The notes: a model not told the origin generated them from the sequence alone. DNA of 64,000 bases from Rhodospirillales bacterium (GCA_017640505.1 JAEPQO010000001.1:186001-250000); one strand, 5' to 3'; counted from the first letter of the stretch, positions 1 to 11,083 are shown. A program made the numbers and translations.

Positions 1-249
1 CAGCTTTGCGCGTCTCAGCCCCCGGCCCGGTGCCAGGAACGAGACGGCTTCGAGAATGTTCGTCTTGCCGGCGCCGTTCGCGCCCGCCAGCACCACGCTC
101 CGCGCATCGAGGTTGAGGCGCGCCTGGGCGTAATTGCGGAAGTCGGTCAGGGTCAGCCGGGTCACCGCGACCCGTCCCTGCCCCGTGATCTCTCCGGCCG
201 GCGAGGGTCCGGCGTTCACGTCTCCGGCGATCGCCGCAAATCCGGTCAA
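1..249 (-). CDS. recF: DNA replication/repair protein RecF, N-terminal part (runs off the window edge; start codon uncertain)
   Basis: Reverse complement reads ...[55 protein letters not shown], the RecF Walker A region; adjacent to dnaN. Confidence 0.85.
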   Translation of the reverse strand, partial: MTGFAAIAGDVNAGPSPAGEITGQGRVAVTRLTLTDFRNYAQARLNLDARSVVLAGANGAGKTNILEAVSFLAPGRGLRRAKL

Positions 250-274
250 ATTCGTCTGCCCGTGTCGTTGCTCA

Positions 275-1390
275 TCATACCCGCATCGGCATCAGCACAT
301 AGATCGTCCCGGCGTCTTCGGTGCCGCGAATGATCGTCGGCGATGCTGCATCCGACAGGTGGAAAACGGCCGTGTCGCCGTCGATCTGGCGCGCGATATC
401 CAGCAGATAGCCGGAATTGAACCCGATCTCGAGCGCATCGAGGCCATAACCCACTTCGATCTCTTCCTGCGCCGTGCCGTTTTCGGGGCTGGACGCGGAA
501 AGCGAGAGCGTGTCGCCGGAGAGCGCCAGCTTCACGGCGCGCGATTTTTCCGACGAAATCGCCGAGACGCGGTCCACCGCATCCGACAGCGCCTTGCGGT
601 CGACCGTCATTTCCTTGTCGTTGCCGGTCGGGATCACGCGCTGGTAATCCGGGAACGTGCCGTCGATCAGCTTCGAGGTCAGCACCGCGTCGTCGAACGA
701 GAAGCGGATTTTCGCCTCGGACAGCGAAATTTCGACATCGTCGCCGGTTTCATCGATCAGCTTGCGGATTTCACCGACGGTCTTGCGCGGCACGATGACG
801 CCCGGCATGCCCGCCGCGCCGCCCGGCAGCGGCAGCTCGACGCTGGCGAGCCGGTGGCCGTCGGTCGAGACCGCCCGCAGCACCTGAGTGCCGTCACGGT
901 CGAAGACGTGCAGGTAGATGCCGTTCAGATAGTAGCGCGTTTCCTCGGTCGAGATGGCGAAACGGGTGCGGTCGATCAGCTCGCGCAGGTCGGCGGCGGC
1001 CAGCTTGAAAGAATGCGCGTACTCGCCACCGGCCATGACCGGGAAATCCTCGGTCGGCAGGCACGACAGCGTAAAGCGCGAGCGTCCGGCGCGGATCGTC
1101 AGCTTGCCGTCCCCCGGCGCCTCCAGTTCGATCTGCGCCCCGTCCGGCAGCTTGCGGACGATCTCGAAGAACGTCAGCGCCGGCGCCGTCGTCGCGCCCG
1201 GCGTTGCGATCTCGGCGGCGACGTTCTCGACAATATCGAGATCCATGTCGGTCGCGTTGAGCGACAGGCTTTCCCCGTCCGCTTCGATCTTCACGTTGGA
1301 CAAAATCGGAATGGTGTTGCGCCGCTCGACGACGCTTTGCACGTGCCCGAGGGAGCGTAAAAGATTTGACCGTTCAATCGTCAGTTTCAT
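275..1390 (-). CDS. dnaN: DNA polymerase III subunit beta (sliding clamp)
   Basis: [33 protein letters not shown]...; C-term YVLMPMRV typical of DnaN. Confidence 0.97.
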   Translation of the reverse strand: MKLTIERSNLLRSLGHVQSVVERRNTIPILSNVKIEADGESLSLNATDMDLDIVENVAAEIATPGATTAPALTFFEIVRKLPDGAQIELEAPGDGKLTIRAGRSRFTLSCLPTEDFPVMAGGEYAHSFKLAAADLRELIDRTRFAISTEETRYYLNGIYLHVFDRDGTQVLRAVSTDGHRLASVELPLPGGAAGMPGVIVPRKTVGEIRKLIDETGDDVEISLSEAKIRFSFDDAVLTSKLIDGTFPDYQRVIPTGNDKEMTVDRKALSDAVDRVSAISSEKSRAVKLALSGDTLSLSASSPENGTAQEEIEVGYGLDALEIGFNSGYLLDIARQIDGDTAVFHLSDAASPTIIRGTEDAGTIYVLMPMRV

Positions 1391-1661
1391 ACCCGAGAAC
1401 CCACATTTCCTGCCCGCATTACCTGTCTGATGCGGCGTCCGATGACGCCGATCGCGTTCAATTTTTCACGCCTTGAAATCAGCGGGAGAAACCCCGTTCA
1501 AAATGGCCCGAAAACCCAATAAAACACTGGATTTTCCGGGCGCCGAAAGGCGTCCGCAAGTATAACAGACGGACACCGCGACCCAAGCCTTTTAAGGGCC
1601 GCGGACACTATTAATAGCGCCCGAAAAGGCGCTTTAATAACAATGCATTACGGATAAGCAC

Positions 1662-1679
1662 CCGCCCCGTTCGGGGCGG
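1662..1679. terminator. GC-rich palindrome just 3' of dnaA; possible terminator without a clear U-tract
   Basis: CCGCCCCGTTCGGGGCGG perfect inverted repeat, 8 nt beyond the dnaA stop. Confidence 0.3.
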
Positions 1680-1686
1680 CGCCGGA

Positions 1687-3117
1687 TCACCCCTCGAGCA
1701 TCCGGCGCAAAAGCTCGATATCTTCCGCGAATCCGGGGTCCATGGACTTGAGTTCCTCGACCTTGCGGACGGCGTGCATCACGGTGGTGTGGTCCCGTCC
1801 GCCGAACTTGCGGCCGATTTCCGGGAGCGACCGCGCGGTCAGCTGCTTGGCGAGATACATCGCCACCTGACGCGGCCGGGCCACCGAGCGCGCCCGGCGC
1901 GCGGAATGCATGTCGGAAATCCGGATGTTGAAGTGGTTGGCCACCTGTTTCTGGATTTCCTCGATCGTGACGCGGCGGTCGTTGGCACGCAGCAGGTCGT
2001 GCAGCACTTCCTGCGTCGCCTCGATGGTGATGTCGCGGCCGATCAGCTGGGCGTGCGCGACGACGCGGTTAAGGCCGCCTTCGAGCTCACGCACGTTCGA
2101 CGTGATCTTGTGCGCCAGAAATTCCATCACCTTGGGCGGCACGTCGGCACGGATCTGCGCCGCCTTGGACTGCAGGATACCGAGACGCAGTTCGTAGGTC
2201 GTGGCGTGGATATCGGCGACGAGGCCGCAGTTAAGGCGCGAAATCAGCCGCTCTTCCATGCCCACCAGATCTGACGGCGACTTGTCGGCGGAGATCACGA
2301 TCTGCCGGCCCTGGTCCACTAGCGCATTGAAAGTATGGAAGAATTCTTCCTGCGTGGATTCCTTGCCGGCGATGAACTGCACGTCGTCGATCATCAGCAC
2401 GTCGACGGAGCGGAACTGGCTCTTGAAGTCCATCGTGGTGCTTTCGCGGATCGCCTGCACGAAACGGTGCATGAACTTTTCCGCGGAGAGATAAATGACC
2501 GTGCGTTCCGGCGTCGTCTGGCGGATATGCCAGGCGATGGCGTGCATCAGGTGCGTCTTGCCGAGCCCGACACCGCCGTAAAGAAACAGCGGATTGAACG
2601 GCACACGGTCGGCTTCGGCGACGCGGCGCGCGGCGGCATAGGCAAACTCGTTCGGCTTGCCGACGACGAAATTCTCGAACACGAAGCGCGGATCCAGCGC
2701 GGCGCTCAGACCCGGGCGGGCACCTGGCATGTCACCCGTCTGCCCGTCGCCGACCGGCGGCGTCTGGCGGCGGATTCCTTCTCGCGGCTGCGTCGGCACA
2801 CGGTCCGAGCGCACCGAGACCTCGATCGAGGCGACCTCGGGCGCTTCCGACTGCCACAACGTGGCGATACGCTCGGCATAGTGGGCGATAACCCAGTCCC
2901 GCATGAATCGGGTCGGCACGGTGACGTGTACGACACCGTCCGCGACCGTGCGGATCTTCATCGGCTTGATCCAGCTCTGGAACGCGGCCTCGCCGATCTC
3001 GTCACGGAGCTGGGCGTTCACGGTGTTCCATTGTGCGAGGACGACGTCCTTGTCCGCGTCTTGCGGACTGTCCTCGGTCTCGCTCGAAGTGGCGTCAAAA
3101 GACGTCGCGTCGATCAT
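1687..3117 (-). CDS. dnaA: Chromosomal replication initiator protein DnaA (ORF open to 3231; likely start MIDATSF at 3117)
   Basis: FLYGGVGLGKTHLMHAIAWHI Walker A, VLMIDDVQFIAGKESTQEEFFHTFN, GGRDHTTVMHAVRKVEEL C-terminal DNA-binding signature. Confidence 0.97.
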   Translation of the reverse strand: MIDATSFDATSSETEDSPQDADKDVVLAQWNTVNAQLRDEIGEAAFQSWIKPMKIRTVADGVVHVTVPTRFMRDWVIAHYAERIATLWQSEAPEVASIEVSVRSDRVPTQPREGIRRQTPPVGDGQTGDMPGARPGLSAALDPRFVFENFVVGKPNEFAYAAARRVAEADRVPFNPLFLYGGVGLGKTHLMHAIAWHIRQTTPERTVIYLSAEKFMHRFVQAIRESTTMDFKSQFRSVDVLMIDDVQFIAGKESTQEEFFHTFNALVDQGRQIVISADKSPSDLVGMEERLISRLNCGLVADIHATTYELRLGILQSKAAQIRADVPPKVMEFLAHKITSNVRELEGGLNRVVAHAQLIGRDITIEATQEVLHDLLRANDRRVTIEEIQKQVANHFNIRISDMHSARRARSVARPRQVAMYLAKQLTARSLPEIGRKFGGRDHTTVMHAVRKVEELKSMDPGFAEDIELLRRMLEG

Positions 3118-3788
3118 GCGTCGATTGCCCCCCTTGAACAGGCGATTCTTAACAAGCCCAGACCGAGCGGCCGGAGCGATTATCGTATCCAGACGAATGA
3201 CGAAAAGAGGATGATCCGGGACTGTGCCCAAATCGGATAGGGACGCCTTAAAATGTTCGTCACGACACCGGCCACAGACTCCCCCAAAGAACCATCAGCC
3301 GGTTTCTGCTAGAACGACTTGCCGCTACATCGTTGCGGCGAACGGCAAGCGCCAACCCCCCTAAGAAATCCTTTCTTCACGCGCCTCGACAAAATTAAAA
3401 AACAAACTCGATTTCCATATCACTGAACCGTTCTTATTCGGCTAGTGACATCTCAAATAAAAGCATCACTAAAAGGTAACAATTATTATAAAAATATTGC
3501 CCGACTGGCCGTCTATATTTCCCGGAATTCTCTGCCGTGCCCGGCCGGGTTATGATCGTGTGCGCATCCCCCTTCCCTGTTCGCGTCGACGGGTCAGATA
3601 TTACGTAGACCTGACGCGGCTGACAACATGATCGAAAGGGGAACAGGGCAAATAAACTGAAATAAAAAACTTGACTCTGCGTACCTACTTGAAAGCGCGT
3701 ACCTTTTGCCCAATCCCATGGTGAGCGCGGGTTTCAGGCTGTTCACAAGTGACGGAGATCACACCCGGAACGGCACTCGGCGGACATG

Positions 3789-3820
3789 AAAAAGCCGCAA
3801 GACTGAAAGCTTGCGGCTAA
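3789..3820 (-). terminator. Rho-independent terminator downstream of rpsT
   Basis: Minus strand AGCCGCAAG-CTTTCAGT-CTTGCGGCT followed by TTTTT; perfect 9-bp stem. Confidence 0.85.
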
Positions 3821-3853
3821 TCAATAACTTGTCGCGGAAAGCGAAGGAACGGC

Positions 3854-4120
3854 TTAAGCGGCCATCCCTTTAATGCGGTGCGACAGGCGCGACAACTTCC
3901 TGGATGCGGTGTTGCGCGACATAACATTATTCTGCGCACCACGGGCCAGCAGCGGCTGTGCAGCCTGCAGCGCGGCCTGGGCAGCGGCCTTGTCGCCGCT
4001 CGTGATTGCTTCTTCGACTTTGCGCACGGCAGAGCGGATCGCGCTGACGCGCGTGCGGTTCACCTGCGTCTGACGCGCCGTCTGGCGAATACGTTTCTTA
4101 GCGGAGGCACTGTTAGCCAT
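3854..4120 (-). CDS. rpsT: 30S ribosomal protein S20
   Basis: [39 protein letters not shown]... typical S20. Confidence 0.97.
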   Translation of the reverse strand: MANSASAKKRIRQTARQTQVNRTRVSAIRSAVRKVEEAITSGDKAAAQAALQAAQPLLARGAQNNVMSRNTASRKLSRLSHRIKGMAA

Positions 4121-4282
4121 CTCAAAAACCTCTTTAATTCCGAACCCGTTTTCCACGCGATTTCCGCGCGATATCCATGGGACCGCGAGCTTATATAGAC
4201 CTCCCCGCCGTCCGTCAAGCGGGTCCGGCCGAATTCCCGGCCCGGGGGGATTGTCCCAAGGGATTATCTCAGGGGGATTTTT

Positions 4283-4663
4283 TCAGGGGGTTTGCGGGCT
4301 GACCGAGAAGCCGATCACCGTGCCGCCGGCACCGTCAGCTTCGATCGCCAGTTTCAGGCGCTCGCGTTCACGTTCGTAGAGCCCGTCCGACACCGCCTGC
4401 CAGCCCAATTGCGGCAGCACATCGGCGTAAAACCGGCGCACGTCCGCCGGATCGGCGTTGCCGCGCGCCTCGGCCTCGGCGATGCGCCCGCCGGCGCTGT
4501 CGAAGGTCACGGCCGCGTTTTCGTTTTCCGTAAGGCCTTCCATCAGCGGCAGGTCTTCGATCACCGAGACAAAGCCGTCCGCCGCCATCGCCCCCGGCAG
4601 GACCGGGACAAGAAACAGAAAACTGAGAAGCAACACGCGTAACATATTATATGTGTCTAACAT
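4283..4663 (-). CDS. Small exported hypothetical protein with signal peptide, start overlaps the mutM stop (ATGA)
   Basis: MLDTYNMLRVLLLSFLFLVPVLPGAMAADG... signal-peptide-like N-terminus; TCAT overlap at 4661-4665. Confidence 0.65.
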   Translation of the reverse strand: MLDTYNMLRVLLLSFLFLVPVLPGAMAADGFVSVIEDLPLMEGLTENENAAVTFDSAGGRIAEAEARGNADPADVRRFYADVLPQLGWQAVSDGLYERERERLKLAIEADGAGGTVIGFSVSPQTP

Positions 4664-5493
4664 CAGCGCTGGCATTTGGCACAGTAAAATGTCGACCGCC
4701 CGCCCTGCACGAACTGGCGGATGCCCGCCTCGGTGCCGCATCCCGGGCATGTCTCGCCGCCGCGGCCGTAAACCTTGAAGCTGTGCTGAAAGTAACCAAG
4801 CTCGCCCGACGTCTGGCGGTGATCCCTGAGCGACGAGCCGCCCGCCGCGATGGCATCGTTGAGCACGTCGCGGATCGCGGCGGCCAGTTTGTCGGCGCGC
4901 CCGCGCTTGACCGTCCGCGCCGTTCGCTTGGGCGAGATGCCGGCCCGGAACAGCGCTTCCGAGGCATAGATGTTGCCGACGCCCGCGACCACACGCTGAT
5001 CGAGGATGGCGAGCTTGATCGCCGTCCGCTTGTCGCCCAGTCCCGCCGCCAGTGCCGGACCGTCGAACGCGTTCGAGAGCGGCTCCGGCCCCAGGCTCGC
5101 CAAAAGCTTGTGCGTGGCCAGCCCTTCTTCCGGGAACAGGTCGAGAATGCCGAAGCGCCGAGGATCGTTGTAGCGTATGGTGACACCTGAATCGGTAACC
5201 AGTTCCAGGTGGTCGTGCGGCTCGAGCGCCGGCGGTGCGTCTTTGTATATACGGTAGCGCCCCGACATCCCTAGGTGCGACAGCATGACCATGCCGCCCG
5301 CAATCCTGAGCAGCAGATACTTGGCGCGGCGGTCGACGCTGTCGACGCGTTTGCCGGTGATGTTTTCGGCAAAGCCCGGCGGCAGCGGGAACCTGAGGTC
5401 GGGCCGGAACGCGGTCGCCTTCGCGATCACCGCCCCTTCGAGCGCCGGCGCAAGCCCGCGGCGGACCGTTTCGACTTCCGGCAATTCAGGCAT
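4663..5493 (-). CDS. mutM: Bifunctional DNA-formamidopyrimidine glycosylase/AP lyase
   Basis: MPELPEVETVRRGL N-terminus and C-terminal zinc finger CPGCGTEAGIRQFVQGGRSTFYCAKCQR. Confidence 0.97.
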   Translation of the reverse strand: MPELPEVETVRRGLAPALEGAVIAKATAFRPDLRFPLPPGFAENITGKRVDSVDRRAKYLLLRIAGGMVMLSHLGMSGRYRIYKDAPPALEPHDHLELVTDSGVTIRYNDPRRFGILDLFPEEGLATHKLLASLGPEPLSNAFDGPALAAGLGDKRTAIKLAILDQRVVAGVGNIYASEALFRAGISPKRTARTVKRGRADKLAAAIRDVLNDAIAAGGSSLRDHRQTSGELGYFQHSFKVYGRGGETCPGCGTEAGIRQFVQGGRSTFYCAKCQR

Positions 5494-5573
5494 ATTCGGG
5501 GTCCCCGAGAAAAACGTCATTCGATGTGACCAGAACGTAGCGTCTCCGGCCGCGTTCGGCTATTGTCGCGTCC

Positions 5574-6338
5574 ATGTCGCAGCAAAAACAAACGAATAAC
5601 GACGCCGACACCGTCTCGTTCGGTTTCCGGGACGTGCGCCCGAACGAAAAAACCGAGATGGTAAGCGAGGTTTTCGCCTCCGTCGCCGGCAAGTACGACC
5701 TGATGAACGACCTGATGAGCCTCGGCATCCACCGGCTCTGGAAAGGCGCGATGCTGGACTGGCTCAACCCGCGCCCGGACCAGACGCTGGTCGACGTCGG
5801 CGGCGGCACCGGCGACATCACGTTCAAGTGGCTGGCGCGCGGCGGCGGCCCGGTGCAGGTGGTCGACTATTCCGCCGAGATGATCGGCGTCGGCCGAGAC
5901 CGCGCCATCGACAAGGGCATCCTGGACGGCATCACGTGGACCGTCGGCAACGCCGAGGAATTGCCGCTCGACGACAGCTCCGTCGACGTCTACGCGAGCG
6001 CGTTCTGTCTCAGGAACGTGGCGCGCCTCGACAAGGCACTTGCCGAGGCACGGCGTGTCCTGAAACCGGGCGGGCGTTTCATGTGCCTCGAGTTTTCGCA
6101 TCTGATCGTGCCCGCGCTGGAAGACGCCTACGACGCTTGGTCGTTCAAGGTGCTGCCGGCGCTGGGTGAGCGCGTTGCGGCGGACCGCGAGTCCTACGTC
6201 TATCTCGCGGAAAGCATCCGCCGCTTCCCCGATCAGGACACCTACGCCGACATGATCCGGGACGCCGGCCTTGAGCAGGTCAAGGTGCGCAACCTCTCCG
6301 CCGGGATCGCGGCACTGCATTCCGCCTGGCGTCTCTGA
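5574..6338 (+). CDS. ubiE: Demethylmenaquinone/ubiquinone biosynthesis methyltransferase UbiE
   Basis: FASVAGKYDLMNDLMSLGIHRLWK, VDVGGGTGDITF, FSHLIVP motifs. Confidence 0.95.
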   Translation: MSQQKQTNNDADTVSFGFRDVRPNEKTEMVSEVFASVAGKYDLMNDLMSLGIHRLWKGAMLDWLNPRPDQTLVDVGGGTGDITFKWLARGGGPVQVVDYSAEMIGVGRDRAIDKGILDGITWTVGNAEELPLDDSSVDVYASAFCLRNVARLDKALAEARRVLKPGGRFMCLEFSHLIVPALEDAYDAWSFKVLPALGERVAADRESYVYLAESIRRFPDQDTYADMIRDAGLEQVKVRNLSAGIAALHSAWRL

Positions 6339-6347
6339 GGACCCCGC

Positions 6348-7898
6348 ATGCTGCGTTCACTCCGCCATATCAAGCGCCTCCTTTCGCTTGCGCGCCTGCT
6401 GGCCCGGCATGACGCGCTGTTCGCCCTCGAACTCGCGGGCGTGTCGCCGGCGCTGCTCGGCGTTGCCAAGGTCGGCGTCCGCGCCGACCACTCGGGCCGC
6501 CCGGGTGAAAGGCTCGCACGTGCGCTGAACGAGGCCGGACCCAGTTTCATCAAGCTGGGACAGGCGCTTTCGACCCGCTCCGACCTTCTGGGCGAACAGC
6601 TGACGGAAGATCTCTCGTCCCTGCAAGACGACCTGCCGCCGTTCCCGTCCGCCGAGGCCCGAGTCGCGATCGAGGAAGAACTGGGGGCCCCCGTCGACGA
6701 GCTGTTCCTGTCGTTCAACGACGAGCCGGTCGCCGCGGCGTCCATCGCGCAGGTGCATTTCGCGCAAACCCTGGACGGGCGCGAGGTCGCCGTGAAGGTG
6801 TTGCGTCCGGGCATCGAGGCCGCGTTCCAGCGCGACGTCGACCTGTTCCGCTGGATTGCCGAGCTGGCCGAACGCACGCAGCCGCAGCTGCGCCGTCTGA
6901 AGCCCGTCGCCTCCATCGAAACCCTTGCCGACACGGTCGAGCTTGAAATGGACCTGCGGTTCGAAGCCGCCGCCGCCGCCGAGTTGCGCGAGAACTTCGC
7001 GGGCGATCCCGATTTCTGCGTGCCCGAGGTCGACTGGCAGTTGACCGCCAGGCGCGTGCTGACCACGGAACGGCTGACCGATGTCATTCCGCTTGATGAC
7101 CGCGACGCCATCGTCGACGCGGGGTTCGATCCGGTGGAGGTTCTGACCAAGGCCGCCGCCGCGTCGTTCCGCCAGGTGTTCCGCGACGGCTTCTTCCACG
7201 CCGACACGCACCCCGGCAATCTGTTCGTGCTGCCGGACGGGCGCATCGGCGTCGTCGATTTCGGGATCATGGGGCGGCTCGACCTCAAGACTCGGCGCAC
7301 CATCGCCGAGATGCTGGTGTCGTTCCTCAACCGGGATTACCGCCGCGCCGCCGAGGTGCACTTCGAGGCCGGCTGGGTGCCGCGCGACCGCTCCGTCGAC
7401 AGCTTCACGCAGGCCTGCCGCTCCATCGCCGAGCCGATCCTCGACAAACCGCAGAACGAGATTTCCATCGCCCGGCTGCTGGCGCAGCTGTTCCAGATCA
7501 CGGAAACCTTCCGCATGGAAACCCAGCCGCAGTTGCTGTTGCTGCAGAAGACCATGCTCGTCGCCGAGGGCACGGCCCGCAAGCTGGCGCCCGACGCCAA
7601 CATGTGGTTCCTGATCCGCCCACTGATCGAGGAATGGATCTACGACAACCTGGGCCCCGAAGCGAAGGTACGCGATGCCATCCAGAACCTGCAGGCCGCG
7701 CTGGAGCGCCTGCCGGAAATGGTCGAAAGCGTCGAGCAAGGCTCGCGCATGATGGCGGACGGCAACATCAAGTTGCACCCCGATACCATCCGCGCGCTTC
7801 GCGGCGACGACGGCGGCCCGCGCCGCCGCGCGCCGCTGGGTCTCTGGCTCGCCGCCGGGGCCATGTTCATCATCTTCATGGCCGTGCTGTTCGACTAG
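6348..7898 (+). CDS. ubiB: 2-polyprenylphenol 6-hydroxylase / ABC1-like kinase UbiB
   Basis: AGPSFIKLGQALSTRSDLL (KxGQ), DEPVAAASIAQVH, GFFHADTHPGNLF; C-terminal hydrophobic helix. Confidence 0.95.
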   Translation: MLRSLRHIKRLLSLARLLARHDALFALELAGVSPALLGVAKVGVRADHSGRPGERLARALNEAGPSFIKLGQALSTRSDLLGEQLTEDLSSLQDDLPPFPSAEARVAIEEELGAPVDELFLSFNDEPVAAASIAQVHFAQTLDGREVAVKVLRPGIEAAFQRDVDLFRWIAELAERTQPQLRRLKPVASIETLADTVELEMDLRFEAAAAAELRENFAGDPDFCVPEVDWQLTARRVLTTERLTDVIPLDDRDAIVDAGFDPVEVLTKAAAASFRQVFRDGFFHADTHPGNLFVLPDGRIGVVDFGIMGRLDLKTRRTIAEMLVSFLNRDYRRAAEVHFEAGWVPRDRSVDSFTQACRSIAEPILDKPQNEISIARLLAQLFQITETFRMETQPQLLLLQKTMLVAEGTARKLAPDANMWFLIRPLIEEWIYDNLGPEAKVRDAIQNLQAALERLPEMVESVEQGSRMMADGNIKLHPDTIRALRGDDGGPRRRAPLGLWLAAGAMFIIFMAVLFD

Positions 7899-7918
7899 GG
7901 CGGTCATACAAAACGCCT

Positions 7919-8006
7919 GTTTCCCGGCCGTGAGCCGGGACCCATCCCGAAATCACGCCCGGCGCATCCATGGGTCCCGGATCGGCCAATCGCCGTCCGG
8001 GAAATT
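7919..8006. repeat. Intergenic composite palindromic repeat (two diverged palindromes plus spacer)
   Basis: TTTCCCGGCCGTGAGCCGGGACCCAT...ATGGGTCCCGGATCGGCCAATCGCCGTCCGGGAAA. Confidence 0.6.
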
Positions 8007-8026
8007 TGTGGGACGCGAGAGCGCGC

Positions 8027-8815
8027 CTACTCGCCGTCTTCCCCGCTCCCCGGCGCCTTGACCTGCAGGGCGAAGGGTTTGAGGCGGAGCTTGGTGCGGT
8101 GGTGCTCCGCGCCCTTCTCGCCGTCCGGCTGATAGCCGCGGTAATAGTCCTTCTGCCATTTCTGGCTGCGCGCGCGGCTGTCCGGGTTCAGCAGATCGGC
8201 GTTGAAGGTATTGCGGCTTTCGGACCACGCGTTATGGCGCTTCTGGGTCTCCGGGTCGCTTTCAAACGGCGCCAACACCGGCTCCACTGCCTCCATCATC
8301 GCCGGCTTGGTCGGAAAGACATGGCAGAACGGCTCGTCGCGCTCGAACCGGACCGGCGTGTTGGCACGCGTGAACATCCAGTTCATGGTGAAGGTATATG
8401 TCGACCAGTCCGTCTCGATCATGCCGGATAGGGCGCAGATGCCGTCCTTCGGCCGGTTGACCGGCCCCTGCGCGATCAGGCTGATGCCGGGTTCAGTCCG
8501 GAAAAGGTAGCCGACATGGAATGTCAGGATCCCGGAGCCGAAGTGCGTCGTCGGCACCAGCCCGCCCTCTTCGCAGTTAATCTGGATGTCGTTTTTCGAC
8601 GGGCCGCCGTTCCACACCGCCTCGAACGCGACGGGCGAACAGATTTCCCAGCCGTGCGCGTTCGCCATCGTCAATGGCAGGCACCGGTAGCCGTAGGCCT
8701 CGGGCAGCGCGTCCATCCAGTCGCGGCCGGACGGCGCGGGCCGGAGCTTGGGCGGATGGGCAACGGTCGGATAGGCGATGATTTTCACGCTTCGGTCCCT
8801 CTGACTGACGCCCAA
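8027..8815 (-). CDS. DUF6065-like protein of unknown function (start uncertain)
   Basis: WMDALPEAYGYRCLPLTMANAHGWEICSPVAFEAVWNGG pattern recalled from the DUF6065 family; no search done. Confidence 0.6.
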   Translation of the reverse strand: MGVSQRDRSVKIIAYPTVAHPPKLRPAPSGRDWMDALPEAYGYRCLPLTMANAHGWEICSPVAFEAVWNGGPSKNDIQINCEEGGLVPTTHFGSGILTFHVGYLFRTEPGISLIAQGPVNRPKDGICALSGMIETDWSTYTFTMNWMFTRANTPVRFERDEPFCHVFPTKPAMMEAVEPVLAPFESDPETQKRHNAWSESRNTFNADLLNPDSRARSQKWQKDYYRGYQPDGEKGAEHHRTKLRLKPFALQVKAPGSGEDGE

Positions 8816-8952
8816 ATCTTAGCCCACGCTGACGCGGCCCGAAACCTTGCGATACCTTGTTTTGATTGCGAACGGGGACTTAATACACTATTTACAGTCC
8901 GGTTTCGTGTTTTATTCACAATTGCACGGCGCGGAACGGGGAAACATCGGAA

Positions 8953-10161
8953 ATGCAAGGCAAACGGGTCTTATTGATCGTCTCGGGCGGCATCGCCGCC
9001 ATCAAGATACCGGAAACGATCCGACGCATCCGCGAACAGGGTGCGGCGGTGCGCTGCGTGCTGACCGAAGGCGGCGCCCAGTTCGTGACGCCGCTGAGCC
9101 TTTCCGCGCTGTCCGAAGACAAGGTCTATACCGATATTTTCTCGCTCACCGACGAGCACGAAATGGGACACATCAACCTGTCGCGCGACGCCGATGTGCT
9201 GATGGTCGCGCCCGCAAGCGCCGACATCATGGCCAAGATGGCCGCCGGCATGGCATCCGATCTGGCGACGACGGTGCTGCTGGCGACCGACAAGCCGGTG
9301 ATCTGCGCACCCGCGATGAATGTCCGCATGTGGGAACACCCCGCGACGCAGGCCAACATCCAGACATTAAAAGCGCGCGGCGTCACCTTCGTCGGTCCCG
9401 AAGAGGGCGACATGGCGTGCGGCGAATACGGCATGGGCCGCACGTCGGAACCGGCGGAGCTGGTGGCCGCCCTCCGGGATTTTTTTAGCGATGTGCCCAA
9501 GCCGCTCGAAGGCCGCCATGCGGTCGTCACCAGCGGCCCGACGCACGAGCCGATCGATCCCGTGCGCTACATCGCCAACCGTTCCAGCGGCAAGCAGGGC
9601 CACGCCATCGCCGCCGCGCTGGCCAAACTCGGCTGCCGCACCACGCTGGTGACCGGCCCGACCGTGCTGCCCGACCCCGCGGGCTGCGACGTGATCCACA
9701 TCGAAAGTGCGCGCGACATGCTGGCCGCGGTGGAGAAGGCACTGCCCGCCGACATCGCCGTCTGCGCCGCCGCCGTCGCCGACTGGCGCACCGCGGACGC
9801 GCCCGGCCAGAAAATCAAGAAACAGCCGGACAGCGCACCGCCCGCGCTCAGCATGGTCGAGAACCCGGATATCTTGGCGACGTTGTCTGCCGCCGGTAAC
9901 AAGCGCCCGACGCTGGTCATAGGCTTTGCCGCTGAAACCGATGACGTGATCGCCAATGCCAGATCGAAACGCGACCGCAAGGGCTGCGACTGGATCGTCG
10001 CCAACGATGTCTCGCCCGCCACCGGCACGTTCGCGGGCGACGACAACACGGTGCACCTGATTACGGGCGACGGCGAGGAAACCTGGCCGCGCATGAGCAA
10101 GGCCGACGTGGCCACGCAGCTGGTGGCGCGGATCGCCGCCACGTTCGAGGCCGCGGAATGA
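8953..10161 (+). CDS. coaBC: Bifunctional phosphopantothenoylcysteine decarboxylase/phosphopantothenate-cysteine ligase
   Basis: [70 protein letters not shown]. Confidence 0.96.
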   Translation: MQGKRVLLIVSGGIAAIKIPETIRRIREQGAAVRCVLTEGGAQFVTPLSLSALSEDKVYTDIFSLTDEHEMGHINLSRDADVLMVAPASADIMAKMAAGMASDLATTVLLATDKPVICAPAMNVRMWEHPATQANIQTLKARGVTFVGPEEGDMACGEYGMGRTSEPAELVAALRDFFSDVPKPLEGRHAVVTSGPTHEPIDPVRYIANRSSGKQGHAIAAALAKLGCRTTLVTGPTVLPDPAGCDVIHIESARDMLAAVEKALPADIAVCAAAVADWRTADAPGQKIKKQPDSAPPALSMVENPDILATLSAAGNKRPTLVIGFAAETDDVIANARSKRDRKGCDWIVANDVSPATGTFAGDDNTVHLITGDGEETWPRMSKADVATQLVARIAATFEAAE

Positions 10162-10625
10162 CCGGGGTACGCGTCGATGTCGTCCGGCTCGCGCACGGCC
10201 GGGACCTGCCGCTGCCGGCCTATGCGACGGCGGACAGCGCCGGTATGGATTTGCTGTGCGCGGAGACGGACGGCGTCACCATCGAACCCGGCAAGCGCGC
10301 CATGATCGCCACCGGTATCGCCATCCAGCTGCCACCCGGGTTCGAAGCGCAGGTGCGCCCGCGTTCGGGGCTCGCCGCCAAACACGGGATCACGGTGCTG
10401 AACAGCCCGGGCACGATCGACGCGGATTACCGGGGCGAAATCAAGGTGATCCTCGTCAACCTGGGCGACGAGCCGGTGACGCTGGGACATGCCGAACGGA
10501 TCGCGCAGATGATCATCGCACCGGTGACGCAGGTGACGCTGAACGAGGTCGAAAGCCTGGAGGCCAGCGACAGGGGCGCTGGCGGGTTCGGCTCGACAGG
10601 ATTGAAAAGCCAAGTGGGGGGCTGA
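10158..10625 (+). CDS. dut: dUTP diphosphatase
   Basis: [60 protein letters not shown]; start overlaps coaBC stop. Confidence 0.97.
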   Translation: MTGVRVDVVRLAHGRDLPLPAYATADSAGMDLLCAETDGVTIEPGKRAMIATGIAIQLPPGFEAQVRPRSGLAAKHGITVLNSPGTIDADYRGEIKVILVNLGDEPVTLGHAERIAQMIIAPVTQVTLNEVESLEASDRGAGGFGSTGLKSQVGG

Positions 10626-10627
10626 CG

Positions 10628-11083
10628 ATGTTACGGATAACCAAGAAGATGTTGTTCGCGATCGAGGCGGTGCTCGACATTGCCTATCACGCCGGCTCGG
10701 AGCCGGTGCAGAGCCGCGAGATCACGCGCCGCCAGGGCATTCCGCAACGCTACCTGGAACAGGCGCTGCAGCACCTTGTACGTGACGACATCCTCGTCGG
10801 CGTGCGCGGGCCGCGCGGTGGCTACCGGCTGGCACGCGAACGGCGCCGCATCAACGTCGGCGATATCGTGCGCTCGGTGCGCAAGATGGAGACCGCCGAA
10901 GACCCGCTGCAGACCGAGGACGGCTCCGATCTCGGCCAGAAGGTGGTCCGCCCGCTCTGGACCCTGATCCAGGACGACGTCATGAAACGTCTCGATGCGA
11001 CGACCATCGACGACCTGTGCAACGACGCCATCGAGGCCGGCATCGAAAGCGAAGGCCGCAAGAACCTCGACTTCATCATTTAA
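10628..11083 (+). CDS. Rrf2 family transcriptional regulator
   Basis: [23 protein letters not shown]...[41 protein letters not shown] winged-helix Rrf2 signature; no obvious Fe-S cysteine triad. Confidence 0.92.
   Translation: MLRITKKMLFAIEAVLDIAYHAGSEPVQSREITRRQGIPQRYLEQALQHLVRDDILVGVRGPRGGYRLARERRRINVGDIVRSVRKMETAEDPLQTEDGSDLGQKVVRPLWTLIQDDVMKRLDATTIDDLCNDAIEAGIESEGRKNLDFII

Noticed and set aside
134-1360. 408-aa plus-strand ORF opposite dnaN
   Set aside because: Antisense to a certain dnaN; Arg-rich, low-complexity composition typical of shadow ORFs in GC-rich DNA.
3232-3853. Definite oriC call
   Set aside because: No clear TTATCCACA-type DnaA boxes seen; proximity to dnaA alone is not evidence, and in several alphaproteobacteria the origin is not next to dnaA. 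Kept only as a low-level finding.
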